DNA of 64,000 nucleotides from positions 186,001-250,000 of the forward strand of contig NZ_JAUDRH010000012.1 of NCBI RefSeq assembly GCF_030381805.1. The letters run 5' to 3'. The notes under the pieces are model-generated. The model saw nothing but the letters and a program-made list of their open reading frames with translations. It ran no database searches and was not told where the DNA came from. Of this stretch, positions 1 to 10,100 are shown one piece after another. The stretch's first letter is position 1. Every line of letters begins with the position of its first letter. The position numbers and the translations under genes were made by a program. This DNA comes from Chlorogloeopsis sp. ULAP01 (lineage in GTDB: Bacteria > Cyanobacteriota > Cyanobacteriia > Cyanobacteriales > Nostocaceae).

Positions 1-200
1 TCATCAGCAGCTACTAGTTTCATATTTATCATGCCACTTGTTTTGGCATAGCTGATCATTCGATCAGCTTCAGTGGAGCGAGTTCTAGAGAGTAGAATGC
101 TGGCTGGTTCTAGAGTTACTGACGCACTTCCTTGAGAGCAAACTTCTAGAGTTATACCGAAATTTGCAGCAAGTGTATTGCTTGTTACAGGTGTATTCAT
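1..200 (-). CDS. Partial hypothetical protein (runs off left edge)
   Basis: On the minus strand an ATG at 200-198 opens a frame with no stop up to the window edge, 66 codons long. It starts MNTPVTSNTLAANFGITLEV. A GAGGAG ribosome-binding site lies 3-4 bases upstream, which supports the start. The visible part is soluble, with no signal peptide or membrane segment, and I recognise no family. The C-terminus lies outside the window. It is transcribed away from the rest of the region. Confidence 0.55.
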   Translation of the reverse strand, partial: MNTPVTSNTLAANFGITLEVCSQGSASVTLEPASILLSRTRSTEADRMISYAKTSGMINMKLVAAD

Positions 201-426
201 GCACTCCTCAACTAAAGTATTGCCTGATTTTTGTATTTAGCTTTCAATTAAGACACCACAAACAAAATATTTAACTAGAACAACAAATTCTTCTTAACCA
301 TAGAATTTGAGATTGCTAGCAATCAACACTATAAAAATGAGAACTGACAATAATTTAAAGGGGTCTAGAGGAAAACACTTCCATCTAAGGACTTAATTAT
401 TATTTATGACTAATGAAGTATAAGCA

Positions 427-443
427 TTTCATCTTGATTTCAT
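427..443 (+). promoter_or_regulatory. TTTCAT-N5-TTTCAT direct repeat, site A
   Basis: Two perfect TTTCAT hexamers at 427 and 438, 11 bp apart, match the element found before several metal genes in this window. This copy has no TGTCAA-like hexamer at the +13 position and no intact gene downstream. It is a candidate OmpR-type response-regulator site, and possibly a relic. Confidence 0.5.
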
Positions 444-482
444 TTCTTTATACACAATGTGATTACTGATACATAAAAATGA

Positions 483-499
483 TTTCATTTTGATTTCAT
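483..499 (+). promoter_or_regulatory. TTTCAT-N5-TTTCAT direct repeat, site B
   Basis: Two perfect TTTCAT hexamers at 483 and 494, 11 bp apart, lie only 56 bp downstream of site A. This is the only place in the window where two copies lie close together. No intact gene follows before the IS5-like element. Confidence 0.5.
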
Positions 500-766
500 T
501 TTTTTTAAAAGGCTGAATATATATTTATTTTGCAAAAATTAGCAATACTCTAGTAAGAGTGCGGAAACTAGATTAACAGTCTTTTTAAGCTAAAATTTGC
601 CATTTGACAAAAATCGTATGCAATATATAGCAAGGGTTTGAAAGATTTTAGCTTTGGGTTTACTGTGTACAAATTTGAGAGGTAATTTCTTACTATTGAA
701 GTTAGATCAGAATTAGTTGCCACATTATTAAACCAGTACAAATCATACTTTTAAAAGCGAAAGTGT

Positions 767-1683
767 AAGAGACCATTTATAAAGTAAATCTTTAGGCGAC
801 TAGACGACGTAGCATAATACGAGTCATAACACCATATATAGCAGCTTCACTCATGTCAGGAAGACGTTCGTAATCTTTACTTAGACGATGATACTGGTTG
901 AACCAGCAATCATGTTCTTTCTACTACCCAACGCTTGGGTAAAACCTCAAACCTGTTATCAGTACGGCGCATGACCTCAACATGAGCTTGAATCATCAGC
1001 CATACCGCCAGGGCAAACTTGTCACCGTCATCGCCTGAGTCAACCCACATGACTTCAACTTTTTCCAATAATTCTGGCCGTTCCTCCAGTAATTCCATCA
1101 AAGCATATGCTGCCAGTACTCTTTCAGGGGCATTGCCTTCACTTACAACCACTTTGAGCAATAGTCCTAGACTATCTACTATCGTTTGACGTTTCCTTCC
1201 CTTAACTAGCTTGCCACCATCAAAGCCGTAAACATCCCCCTTTTTTCAGTCGTTTTTACCGACTGACTGTAGAAGGGCGATCGCTGTTGGTTGTGTTGAT
1301 TTACCTAACTTTGAGCGAACTTGACCGCGCAGTGTATGGTTTAATTTTTCCCAAACACCTTTGCGCTGCCATTTGCGGTAGTAGCTGTATACCGTTGAGC
1401 TTGGAGGGAAATCTTCTGGCAGCATATCCCATTGACACCCCGTTTTTAAGTGGTAGTAGATGGCGTTACATACTTCCCGCATATCAGTTGTGCGAGGATG
1501 TCCTCCAGATTTTGCTGGTGGAATTAATGGAGCGAGAATTTCCCATTCTAAGTCACTAAGGTCTGTAGAATAAGCCTTTCGAGCCATTGCTTTCTAAGTA
1601 GTTGTACCGTTTTAAAAGTATCCTAGAAATTGCAATTTCTCTGAGCTAGCTATCTTTAGATTTACTTTATAAATAGCCTCTTA
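767..1683. mobile_element. Degenerate IS5-like insertion sequence
   Basis: The two ends form inverted repeats of about 25 bp. TAAGAG is followed by a mismatch-containing trinucleotide and then ATTTATAAAGTAAATC, read inward from 767 and, on the other strand, inward from 1683. The element is about 0.9 kb and contains one broken IS5-type transposase on the minus strand. I could not define a clear target duplication. The flanking TAA and TTA may be diverged TNA targets typical of part of the IS5 family. It sits directly upstream of the mprF-like pseudogene. Confidence 0.75.
792..1587 (-). pseudogene. IS5-family transposase, broken by several frameshifts
   Basis: The N-terminal part (1587 to about 1275) has the family's opening pattern DLSDLEWEILAPLIPPAKSGG, followed by TGCQWDMLPEDFPP. 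The C-terminal part (1161-910) contains MWVDSGDDGDKFA and LPKRWVVERT. Three frame breaks separate the pieces: near 1275 before a SQSVKTTEK stretch, near 1230 in an A6G5 run, and near 910 just after VVERT. The last segment, WFNQYHRLSKDYERLP, continues to a TAA at 792. One break could be programmed slippage at the A6G5 run, which some IS5 members use, but three together indicate decay. Confidence 0.8.
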
Positions 1684-1728
1684 AGGATTCGCGGACAGAC
1701 ATTTTCTTTTCCTTCCTTTCGACTTTCC

Positions 1729-3014
1729 TTGAAGCAAATAGGAATTTCTTTAGTGGATTGGGGATTGGCGATCGCTGTTCTCTATCTTCTGTTACCCCCA
1801 AGTATTCCTTTGTCCTATTTCGGCTTTGCTGGTATCTACTTATTAGCAATGATTGCAGGCATTGTTAGCAATGTTCCTGGTGGCTTAGGAGTGTTTGAAA
1901 CCGTAATACTTTTGCTACTGCCATCAGAAGTAACAGCCCCAGCAGCTTTGGGTTCGCTAATAGCTTACCGAGGAGTTTACTATATCCTGCCCTTGATAGT
2001 TGCAGTGGTGTTGCTGGGTTTGTATGAAATTAATCAACGGCTAAAAGTGCGTTCCTAGCTTAATTTATGTTTAACCCAACTTGAAATTAAACTTGCTCCA
2101 CGACACAATCAAATAGTTAAGCAAAGTGAGGAAAAGCAATTGCTAAATAAACGTCAACGCATTGGATTGTGGACAGCCTCTATTTTAACCGCCATAGTAG
2201 GGGTTGTGAATTTGATATCTGCGGGTACTCCTAATTCGCCTAGACGCACAGAATTAATAGAGCAATTTGTCCCTTTTGATATCCGCGCGAGTGGACATTA
2301 GGCTACCGTACTGTTCAAATTGGTGAGGAGGCAATTGTTGACTTACATAGCTTGACCCTTCAAGGCAAAGCTAACCAAAACTTAAGAAATGCTCTCAATA
2401 GACTTACGAAGTCGGGTCATCAAGTTAAATTTTATCAACCACCCATTGCAGATGAATTATTAAAAGAATTGAGGTCAATAAGTGATGAATGGCTTCAGAT
2501 GATGCAGGGAGCCGAGAAAAAGTTTTCTGTTGGTTGGTTTGATTATGACTACTTACGTGAGTGCGAAATTGTGGCTGTACATACTCCAGAAGGAACAATT
2601 AGTGCCTTTACAAACGTGGTATCAGAGTTTCAGAAAAATGAAATTACTATCGACTTAATGCGACGACGTACAGACATTGAAAAAGGGACAATGGAATTTT
2701 TATTTGTCTCAATGTTTCAGCACTTTCAGCAACTCAATTATGACGGTTTTAATTTGGGATTATCTGCACTTTCTGGAGTTGGAGGAACACAAGATTCTCC
2801 CGCTTTGGAGAAAGCATTAAAATATCTCTACGAACACTTAAATAAGTTTTATAACTTTAAAGGTTTGCATACATTTAAGGATAAGTTTAGTCCTCGTTGG
2901 GAACCTCGTTACTTAGTATATCCCAATTTAGCTGCACTACCCGATATAGTGGTAGCTCTGGTAAGGGCAGATTCAGGGGATAGATTACTAGATTACTTTA
3001 AACCAGGTGCTTAA
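1729..3014 (+). pseudogene. MprF-like flippase/lysyltransferase remnant
   Basis: Three pieces of a bifunctional lysyl-phosphatidylglycerol synthase-type membrane protein survive. 1729-2058 encodes flippase-domain transmembrane segments with the motif NVPGGLGVFETV. The same frame continues after an in-frame TAG (2056-2058) as QRIGLWTASILTAIVGVVNL to a stop at 2301. After a frame change near 2292, WTLGYRTVQIGEEAIVDLHS leads into an intact DUF2156 aminoacyl-transferase domain ending at 3014. The first half of the flippase is missing, next to the IS5 element, and a middle segment is deleted between 2301 and 2292. The DUF2156 part (2352-3014, 220 codons) could still be translated, but the full protein cannot. 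Confidence 0.75.
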
Positions 3015-3123
3015 AAGCTTAATTTCAATAAAGTAACTGAATTTTTGATTTAAAATTATCTTTTCAGTTTCTTGACTATTATTCTATAAGCTATAAATCA
3101 ATAACAGATTTAGACATAACTCA

Positions 3124-3822
3124 ATGATACGAAAAATTTCTACCTTTTGGTTACGACATATACACCCTCGTTTAGCTCCTTTAATTGCCACGATTGGTAT
3201 AGTTGGACTTACTGTTTGTCTGCTGATTTTGTTTGTTGTCGCCAAGCTTGCTGAAGAAATTCTGGAAAAAGAAGCTTTTGCCTTTGATACATCTTTTTTA
3301 TTATGGCTACATCAATTTGCCAATCCGAGTCTTGACAATTTGATGCTATTTATTACGAATCTTGGTAATCCAAAGACAGTAGTAGTAGTTGCAGCATTTA
3401 CTTTAGGAATACTTTGGTGGCGACGTTACCGGATAGAAACATATATTTTTGTGCTTACTTGTCTAGGAGGGTTAATTCTAAATACAGGTTTAAAGTTATT
3501 TTTCTCAAAACCCCGTCCGCAACTTTGGACACTTTTGATTTCTGAAAAATCTTTCAGTTTTCCTAGCGGTCATGCACTAGGTTCTATGGTATTGTATGGT
3601 TTTATTGCCTATATAATAGCCACTCACTATCCTAAATTTTCGCAAATTATTTATACTTTAGCAGTTATTTTAATTGTGGCAATTGGCATCAGTCGCCTAT
3701 ATTTAGGAGTACATTGGCCAACAGATGTAATTGCAGGTTATGGAGTTGGTTTCTTGTGGTTGATGATGTGTATCATGATGCTAAAACTACAAAGATTGAG
3801 ACAAGGACAGTTTTTTGGTTGA
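3124..3822 (+). CDS. PAP2-superfamily lipid phosphatase, membrane protein
   Basis: This 232-residue protein has about five or six transmembrane segments and all three PAP2 signatures: KLFFSKPRP (around residue 130), PSGH (around 148) and SRLYLGVHWPTD (around 190), with the usual catalytic histidines. Members dephosphorylate undecaprenyl diphosphate, phosphatidylglycerol phosphate or similar lipids at the membrane. The neighbouring mprF-like remnant also concerned membrane lipids, so the two may once have worked together. The ATG follows directly on 'aactcaatg' with only a weak ribosome-binding site. The substrate cannot be told from sequence. Confidence 0.88.
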   Translation: MIRKISTFWLRHIHPRLAPLIATIGIVGLTVCLLILFVVAKLAEEILEKEAFAFDTSFLLWLHQFANPSLDNLMLFITNLGNPKTVVVVAAFTLGILWWRRYRIETYIFVLTCLGGLILNTGLKLFFSKPRPQLWTLLISEKSFSFPSGHALGSMVLYGFIAYIIATHYPKFSQIIYTLAVILIVAIGISRLYLGVHWPTDVIAGYGVGFLWLMMCIMMLKLQRLRQGQFFG

Positions 3823-4069
3823 AACTATTAGCTTATCAGCCATGATGCTACACCCGCCACTTCAAATTTTTTAAAGAGGTCAATCGCCTTACCTTTGCCA
3901 GACTTGCAAGTTTCGTTTAATATTCACTGGTCTTGGTTCTAAATAGCCGCATTCCATTCGCAGTTACTAATAGTCAATACTGATATTATATTCTTGTTAA
4001 GTCAAAGCAGCGATCGCTACTCTTGCCTCTTAACTAATGATTTCACAACAAAAAGGAGAAAGTAAAGCT

Positions 4070-4246
4070 ATGGCAGCAACTGTAAACCAAGTCAAATGTG
4101 CCTGTGGTACTTGCCTATGCGTTTTTTCCATTGATCAAGCTGTGATGAAGGATGGCAAACCTTACTGCTGTGAAGCTTGTGCCAACAGCCATCAAAATGG
4201 TGAAGTCTGCACTCAATGTGAATCTGTTTGTGGCTGTGCTAAATAA
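4070..4246 (+). CDS. smtA: SmtA-type metallothionein
   Basis: This is a 58-residue cysteine-rich protein starting MAATVNQVKCACGTCLC. It has eleven cysteines (10, 12, 15, 17, 33, 34, 37, 47, 50, 54, 56) and one histidine, in the CxCxxCxC ... YCCEAC ... CxxCxxxCxC arrangement of cyanobacterial SmtA/BmtA metallothioneins, which bind zinc and cadmium in the cytoplasm. The frame is open from an ATG at 4037, but an AAGGAGA ribosome-binding site at about 4050 and the family N-terminus favour 4070. No smtB regulator lies next to it. The nearest ArsR/SmtB-type gene is ziaR at 21.9 kb, which might act in trans. I see no convincing SmtB palindrome upstream. Confidence 0.9.
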   Translation: MAATVNQVKCACGTCLCVFSIDQAVMKDGKPYCCEACANSHQNGEVCTQCESVCGCAK

Positions 4247-4367
4247 AACTAGAAAATCTCTTTGCCGTACTTGGTAAAATGCACTGCTAGCCTAAAAGTG
4301 GTAGTTGGTAATGTCTAACGACTTTGGAGTCGTGCTTCTGTCTTTGTAAGTGTGCGGTTCCTAAGTC

Positions 4368-4526
4368 ATGAAAAAAGCTCTTTTGATTACCTGGGAAGCT
4401 GTTGGTCAGTTACAATTTCGGCAACTAGTACTGGGGTTGCTGATGCTGATTATAGCAGGACTGAGCAAGTTTGCAGACTTTGAAGAATCAATCTATTTAA
4501 TATTGCGTAAAGTATTATTAAAGTAA
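4368..4526 (+). CDS. Small membrane protein, unknown
   Basis: An ATG at 4368 opens a 52-residue frame beginning MKKALLITWEAVGQLQFRQL. It has one hydrophobic helix (VLGLLMLIIAGL, residues 21-32) and a basic C-terminus. There is no clear ribosome-binding site and no family that I recognise. It lies between smtA and a decayed exported protein. It could be a genuine small protein or a remnant of a larger one. Confidence 0.35.
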   Translation: MKKALLITWEAVGQLQFRQLVLGLLMLIIAGLSKFADFEESIYLILRKVLLK

Positions 4527-4589
4527 AATTTGACAGCTTGTCTTTTGACGCAGACAGTCGCTTTGTGCCAAATTTCCAAATAAAATCAT

Positions 4590-4923
4590 ATGCTTTATCA
4601 ATTCAGTTTTTATCATACTCTAGGCTGCACACTGTTTATAGCTTTACTAGTCAACCCAGCTGTTGCCCACAACATTCAAGTATAGGCGTGGAACTAGCGG
4701 TGCGATGTAGAAAGTCGAGTGTTAGAGGATGAAATATGATCTCACTGTGGCATCTGGTACTGCATCAACACCCAAAGTAAAAATATCGCCACCGAAAAAC
4801 ATAGCTAGCACAGCGGAGCAAAAACAATAGAGCCGAGAGTGGAAAATTCCTGCACTAGTTCTAGTAGTACTGTTAGGATTAGGAGTTTTTGGGATAGTAC
4901 TACGGCGTATCGTGAAACGCTGA
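4590..4923 (+). pseudogene. Remnant of an exported, membrane-anchored protein
   Basis: 4590-4685 encodes a signal peptide (ATG, then LFIALLVNPAVAHNIQV) ending in a stop. About 50 bases later, at 4735, a new stretch reads YDLTVASGTASTPKVKIS, meets an in-frame TAG near 4829, and continues as WKIPALVLVVLLGLGVFGIV plus a basic tail to a TGA at 4923. The signal peptide, the end of a beta-rich domain and the C-terminal membrane anchor thus survive, while the main domain is missing. This looks like an internally deleted exported protein of a cyanobacterial type. The exact family is a guess. Confidence 0.55.
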
Positions 4924-5353
4924 GTTCACCACTGATCCAAGTAGTCAAGAAGACAACCCAAATGAATGGATAACCAAGCTAATAAAGTATAGGATTTTGG
5001 AGAATTGGCTAGCAAATTTTGCGTTGATCAAAGTTGTCAATTATTAAAGTAAAAAGCGATCGTATTAGCTAATAATTAATAATTACTTTCTACTCTGAGT
5101 CCAGAAGCGTTGGGACATTTATGACAGTAAATACGTTGATACTCTGCCTAAAAAATAGCAGCCACCATTCAAAATTTCACCCGAATTTCACATCGATATG
5201 AAAGACTGAATAAAGAACGCTAGTTAAACTTCTTAAAACTACTTGTACAAACGACATAACTAGCCCAAGACAGTGCAAGAACCAAATTCTTCCTAAAAAT
5301 ACCAACATTAAATTTAACTCTGACTTCTCCTAACTCACAGGACATAATTAGCG
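4924..5353. other. Intergenic region upstream of the RND adaptor
   Basis: No gene is visible here. The region holds one TTTCAC-type direct repeat (5175-5191) about 160 bp before the adaptor gene and is otherwise AT-rich. The TCCTAACTCACAGGA stretch just before 5354 provides a weak Shine-Dalgarno (AGGA) for the adaptor gene. Confidence 0.5.
5175..5191 (+). promoter_or_regulatory. TTTCAC-N5-TTTCAC direct repeat, site C
   Basis: Two TTTCAC hexamers at 5175 and 5186 keep the 11-bp spacing of the TTTCAT element. At +13 from the second half-site lies TGAAAG, a weaker match to the TGTCAA/T seen at the best sites. It is positioned 162 bp before the RND adaptor gene. Confidence 0.6.
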
Positions 5354-7048
5354 ATGGTAATATCTAAGCGTTATCAACCTTCTACTCCACTCCGTTGTGC
5401 TTCTTCCGCAGTACTCAGTTTGCTATTGCTATCTTCTCCCACGGCTGTTTTCGCCGGCGGTGGACATGACCACACTGGTGGAAGTGCATTTCAAGCTGGA
5501 AGCGAAACAAGTGGTTCAATTGAAGTTGATGCTGAAACAGCCCAGCAGTTAGGAATTAAAGTCGAACCAGTAAAAAGACAACCATTAGCTTTAGGTATTA
5601 AAGCCACAGGACAGATTGAAACTCTACCGAGCCAAAGAGTAGAAGTAACTACCCCAATATCTGGAGCAAAAGTGGTTGAACTTTTAGTCGAACCTGGTGC
5701 AAGAGTTCAAAAAGGTCAGCCTGTAGCCGTTTTAACCAGTCCTGACCTAGTGAGCTTACGTGTGGAATCTCAGGAAAAACTTGCTCAAGGACAAGCAGAT
5801 TTACAACAAGCACTTGCCGATCTCAGACTAGCCCAACAAAACTACGATCGCTACCAACAAATTGCCGCAGCAGAAATCGCTCAAACACAAAGCCAAGTGG
5901 CATTTGCACAAGAAAAGTACGATAAAGACAAGCAGTTAGCTGATGCTGGTGCTTTGCCACGTCGTAATGCTCTCGAATCTCAAACTCAGCTAGCAGAAGC
6001 CAAAGCGAAACTTGTAACAGCTTCAAGTCGCCGCGATGTGATCGAAGCAGAAAATCAACTCAAACGTGCTCAAGCAGCAGTGGCTGTAGCAAAACAGCGT
6101 ATAAGTCTTAGTAATACCACGTATCAAACTCGACTGTCTCAACTAGGAGCGATCGCCAACGCCAAGGGACTAGTAACAGTAACAGCTCCTATTTCAGGTA
6201 AAGTTGCTGACCGAGAAGTCACCATCGGTCAATCATTCCAAGATGCAGGTGGCAAGCTAATGACAATATTGAATGACAGTCGGATATTTGCCACAGCTAA
6301 TATCTATGAAAAAGATTTGAACAAGGTAAAAATTGGTCAACCACTCAGAGTAAAAATTAGTTTTTTGCCTAACCGTAGCTTTACTGGTAAAATCACCCGA
6401 ATAGGCTCAGTAGTAGAAGGGCAAACACGAGTAGTACCAGTGCAAGCAGAAATAGAAAACTCTGGCGGACAGCTCAAACCCGGAATGTTTGCCGAACTGC
6501 AAGTATTAACAAACGAAACATCTGCACCTGTCTTAGCAATTCCTAGCTCTGCTGTGGTAGACGCAAACGGCAAAAAAATGGTTTATGTCAAAAATGGTAA
6601 TGCCTTTCAGTCAGTTGACGTGAGTTTAGGTCAAACATCTGGAGATTTGGTAGAGATAACTAGTGGTTTATTTGAGGGAGATTCAGTAGTTACCCAACGT
6701 GCGCCCCAACTTTATGCACAATCATTACGGGGAGGTAGTAAAGCTAAAGAAGAAGAACATAAGGAAGAAGGTGGTTCCCACACAGAAGAAACTGAAGCCA
6801 AAACTAACAGCTTGCCAATACCTTTATGGTTGCTAGGCACAGGGGGAGGAGTGGCGATCGCAACTTTGGCTTTTGTCGCTGGTAGTTTCTGGTCTAGCCG
6901 TCGTATCCGTTCCCGTCTACTACCAGTAGGTGACGGGTTCAATTATGAAACCGAGGTTTATATCGACAACCACAAACAACCAACCTCCACTACTTCCAAC
7001 ACTTCTGTGGAAGAACAGGAAAATTATCGTCGTTCAGACAATCATTAA
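5354..7048 (+). CDS. RND efflux periplasmic adaptor (CusB/CzcB-like)
   Basis: This 564-residue membrane-fusion protein links an inner-membrane RND pump to an outer-membrane channel. It shows a signal peptide (to about residue 34), a short His-containing mature N-terminus (GGGHDHTGG), a first barrel-sandwich half (ISGAKVVELLVEPGARVQKG), a long alpha-hairpin coiled coil (about 140-265), the second half (APISGKVADREVTIGQSF) and a beta-barrel ending LKPGMFAELQV. Unusually, a Glu/His-rich linker (EEEHKEEGGSHTEE) leads to a C-terminal transmembrane helix and a cytoplasmic-type tail of about 55 residues. It is followed at 73 bp by the first pump gene. A TTTCAC box lies upstream. The metal is not certain, and no outer-membrane factor is encoded in the window. 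Confidence 0.9.
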   Translation: MVISKRYQPSTPLRCASSAVLSLLLLSSPTAVFAGGGHDHTGGSAFQAGSETSGSIEVDAETAQQLGIKVEPVKRQPLALGIKATGQIETLPSQRVEVTTPISGAKVVELLVEPGARVQKGQPVAVLTSPDLVSLRVESQEKLAQGQADLQQALADLRLAQQNYDRYQQIAAAEIAQTQSQVAFAQEKYDKDKQLADAGALPRRNALESQTQLAEAKAKLVTASSRRDVIEAENQLKRAQAAVAVAKQRISLSNTTYQTRLSQLGAIANAKGLVTVTAPISGKVADREVTIGQSFQDAGGKLMTILNDSRIFATANIYEKDLNKVKIGQPLRVKISFLPNRSFTGKITRIGSVVEGQTRVVPVQAEIENSGGQLKPGMFAELQVLTNETSAPVLAIPSSAVVDANGKKMVYVKNGNAFQSVDVSLGQTSGDLVEITSGLFEGDSVVTQRAPQLYAQSLRGGSKAKEEEHKEEGGSHTEETEAKTNSLPIPLWLLGTGGGVAIATLAFVAGSFWSSRRIRSRLLPVGDGFNYETEVYIDNHKQPTSTTSNTSVEEQENYRRSDNH

Positions 7049-7120
7049 TAGTTATTGCTTAATAGTTCACGAAAAACAAAATCAAAAATTAGCAATCAAA
7101 AACTAAATCAATAATAAATA

Positions 7121-10100
7121 ATGATTAGTGCAGTCGCTAAATGGGTAATTTCTCGACGCTGGTTAGTAGTAATTGCGGCACTTATTTCCACAGTAATTAT
7201 ATTATTTAATACCATCCCGCAAATGCCGCTGGATGTTTTCCCCAACTTTGCTCCTCCCCAAGTTGAAATTGAAACAGAAGCTCCCGGACTTGCTCCCGAA
7301 GAAATAGAATCTTTGGTGACATTACCAATTGAAAGCTCAATCAACGGCACACCAGGGATCAGCGCAGTTCGTTCTTCCTCCTCAGCAGGACTTTCTGTAG
7401 TCAGAGTTGTTTTTGGCTGGGGAACAGATATCTATCAAGCCCGCCAGTTGATACAAGAACGACTGCAACAAGCAGTTAGTAAGCTACCCGAAGGAATTGA
7501 AACACCTAGACTCGCTCCTATTAGTTCACCTATTGGCACTGTATTAAAATATTCCTTCACAGTGGAAGATGAGGGAGAAAACCAAAACCTCAAATCCAAA
7601 ATCGATTTGATGGAAGTACGCCGCATCGTTGATTGGCAAGTGACAAACCGCCTTTTAGCAGTCCCTGGCGTTAGCCAAGTGCTAGTGTATGGCGGTGATG
7701 TGCGTCAGTATCAAGTATTAGTAGATCCGAACAAACTCAATGCTTTTAATGTATCCTTACAGCAAGTATCTGAAGCAGTACAGGGGGCAAATGTCAATGC
7801 TCCTGGTGGCTTTTTAATCACCCCTGACAAGCAAACTCTGATTCGGGGAATTGGCCGAATTGAATCCCTGGATGATTTAAAACAATCTGTAATTGTTGCC
7901 CGTCAAGGAACGCCTGTGCGATTGGGAGATGTTGCCGACATTCAAATTGGCGGTGCGATTAAGATTGGCGATGGCAGCTTAAATGGCAAAGATGCTGTAG
8001 TGGTGATGGTGAATAAGCAACCTCTAGCTGATACTCCTACCGTTACCCGTGCCATTGAAACTGCAATGACAGAGTTGAAAGCAGGTTTACCTAAAGGAGT
8101 AAAGGTAACAGAAACCTTCCGCCAAGCAGATTATATTGATGCTTCAGTAGAAAATGTCAGATCGGCCTTGGTGGAAGGCAGTATTATTGCCGCACTTATC
8201 CTCATTCCTTTTTTGATGAATTGGCGGACTCTAGCAGTGTGCTTGTTAGATTTTGTTCTAACTTTTGTGTTCGCCTTGCAAGTATTATCCTGGTTAGGCT
8301 TGGGGCTAAACACCATGACTTTAGGAGGGTTAGCGGTAGCCATTGGCACAGCAATTGACGATGCCATTGTTTATGCAGAAAATACTTATCGCAACCTGCG
8401 CCAAAATAAACATTCTGATAATCCGCGTCCGGTACTACAAGTCATTTTTGAAGGGGGACAGGAAGTTAGAGAATCTCTTATTGGTGCAACTTTAATTACC
8501 ATAGTTGTCTTTTCCCCTGTTTTTGCCCTCGCAGGTGTAGAAGGTCGAATTTTTGGGCCGATGGGAATGACTTATCTAGTAGTGGTCATGGTTTCCAGTT
8601 TAGAATCATTACTATTAAGTCCGGCATTGTGTGCGATTTTACTTCCACACGGAAAAATGCCGTTAAAAGAACCATTAATACCCCGAATTTTCAAGCGGCT
8701 ATACTATCCTTGTTTAGAATTGGCTATCCACAGTCCCATGATTATTATCTCTGTGGCTGTGGCGGGAATGGTAGCGGCAATAGTGATTTTTCCAGCTTTG
8801 GGACGGGCTTTTCTACCAGAATTTCAAGAAACAACTTTGGTCAATACTTTAGCTCTTTATCCAGGTTCATCTTTAGAAGCTACTAACAGTGCAGCCTTTG
8901 TATTGGAGAATAAACTTAAAGATGATCCCAGGTTAAAATATGTGCAACTACGAGCAGGACGCGCCCCTAACGATCCAGATGCAGCACCCGTAAATCTCGC
9001 TCACCTCGACATTGGGTTAAGCAACAAAGGAATGGAAAAACGCAAAGAAACAGTAGAATGGTTGCGAGAAGAATTTAATAAAGTACCGGGTGCAGCTGCG
9101 AATATTGGTGGATTTATTTCGCACAGAATTGATGAAATATTATCCGGGGTTAGAAGTCAAATTGCTGTGAAAATATTTGGCTCAGATTTAGAAGAACTCC
9201 GCAGAATTGGTAAACAAGTTGAAGGTGTAATGTCATCTGTTTTTGGGCTAGTGGATTTACAATTAGAACCGCAAGTTCCCATCGAACAGATTCAAATAAA
9301 ATTTGACCGTGTTGCCGCATCACGTTATGGTTTAACTGTTGGGCAACTATCTAACATAATTGAAACTGCGCTCAATGGCAAAGTAGTATCGCAAGTTTTG
9401 GAGCAGCAACAAAGTTTTGATTTAGTGGTATGGTTACAACCACAATACCGAAATAATTTACAAACAATTGAAAATTTATTAGTTGATATTCCTTCCCCAG
9501 GAGGAGATGAAGGGGGAAATAAAATTCCTTTAGCTAAGGTGGCTCAAGTTACCTATAGCACTGGCCCCAATACAATTAACCGAGAAAATGTCTCTCGTCT
9601 AATTGTAGTATCTGCTAATGCTCAGGGTAAAGATTTGCGATCGCTAGTCAATGAAATTCAAAACAAAGTCAAGACACAAGTGCAATTGCCCTCCGGTTAC
9701 TTTATTCAGTATGGCGGTCAATTTGAAGCCGAAGAAAGAGCCTCACAAAATATTTTAATTTTTAGTGCCATTTCCTTCGTAGTAATTACGGTATTAATGT
9801 ATCTTTCTGTCAAATCCATTGCTTCTACAGCAATGATTATGATTAACTTGCCCATCGCTTTAGTTGGAGGTGTAATTGCTGTAGCCTTAACAGGGGGTGT
9901 TGTCTCAGTTGCTTCCTTGGTAGGCTTTGTAACTTTATTTGGTGTAGCAACTCGTAACGGACTGCTTTTAGTAGATAATTACATAACCAAGTTTGCGATC
10001 GGAATGTCTTTAAAAGAAATCCTGATAGCCGGGTCAATGGAACGACTCAATGCTATTTTAATGACATCATTTACTTCAGCTTTGGGATTAGTACCGTTAG

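Larger units (their letters stand above)
201..766. other. AT-rich intergenic region with two TTTCAT boxes
   Basis: No convincing gene lies between the edge gene and the IS5-like element. The longest ATG frames are under 20 codons. The stretch is AT-rich and carries two copies of the TTTCAT-N5-TTTCAT repeat (listed separately) with no intact gene downstream. The next genic remnant on the plus strand is the mprF-like pseudogene beyond the insertion, so this may be the orphaned promoter region of a gene destroyed by the insertion. Confidence 0.5.

Noticed and set aside
1667..1849. Minus-strand frame over the mprF-like remnant start
   Set aside because: It is antisense to recognisable flippase sequence and overlaps the IS right end, with no family pattern.
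3823..4069. SmtB-type operator before smtA
   Set aside because: ACTGATATTATATTCTTGT has weak symmetry only. It is not close enough to the ziaA-ziaR palindrome to call.
4538..4732. Possible 64-residue plus-strand protein
   Set aside because: It has no ribosome-binding site and unusual composition, and it overlaps the better-supported signal-peptide remnant in another frame.
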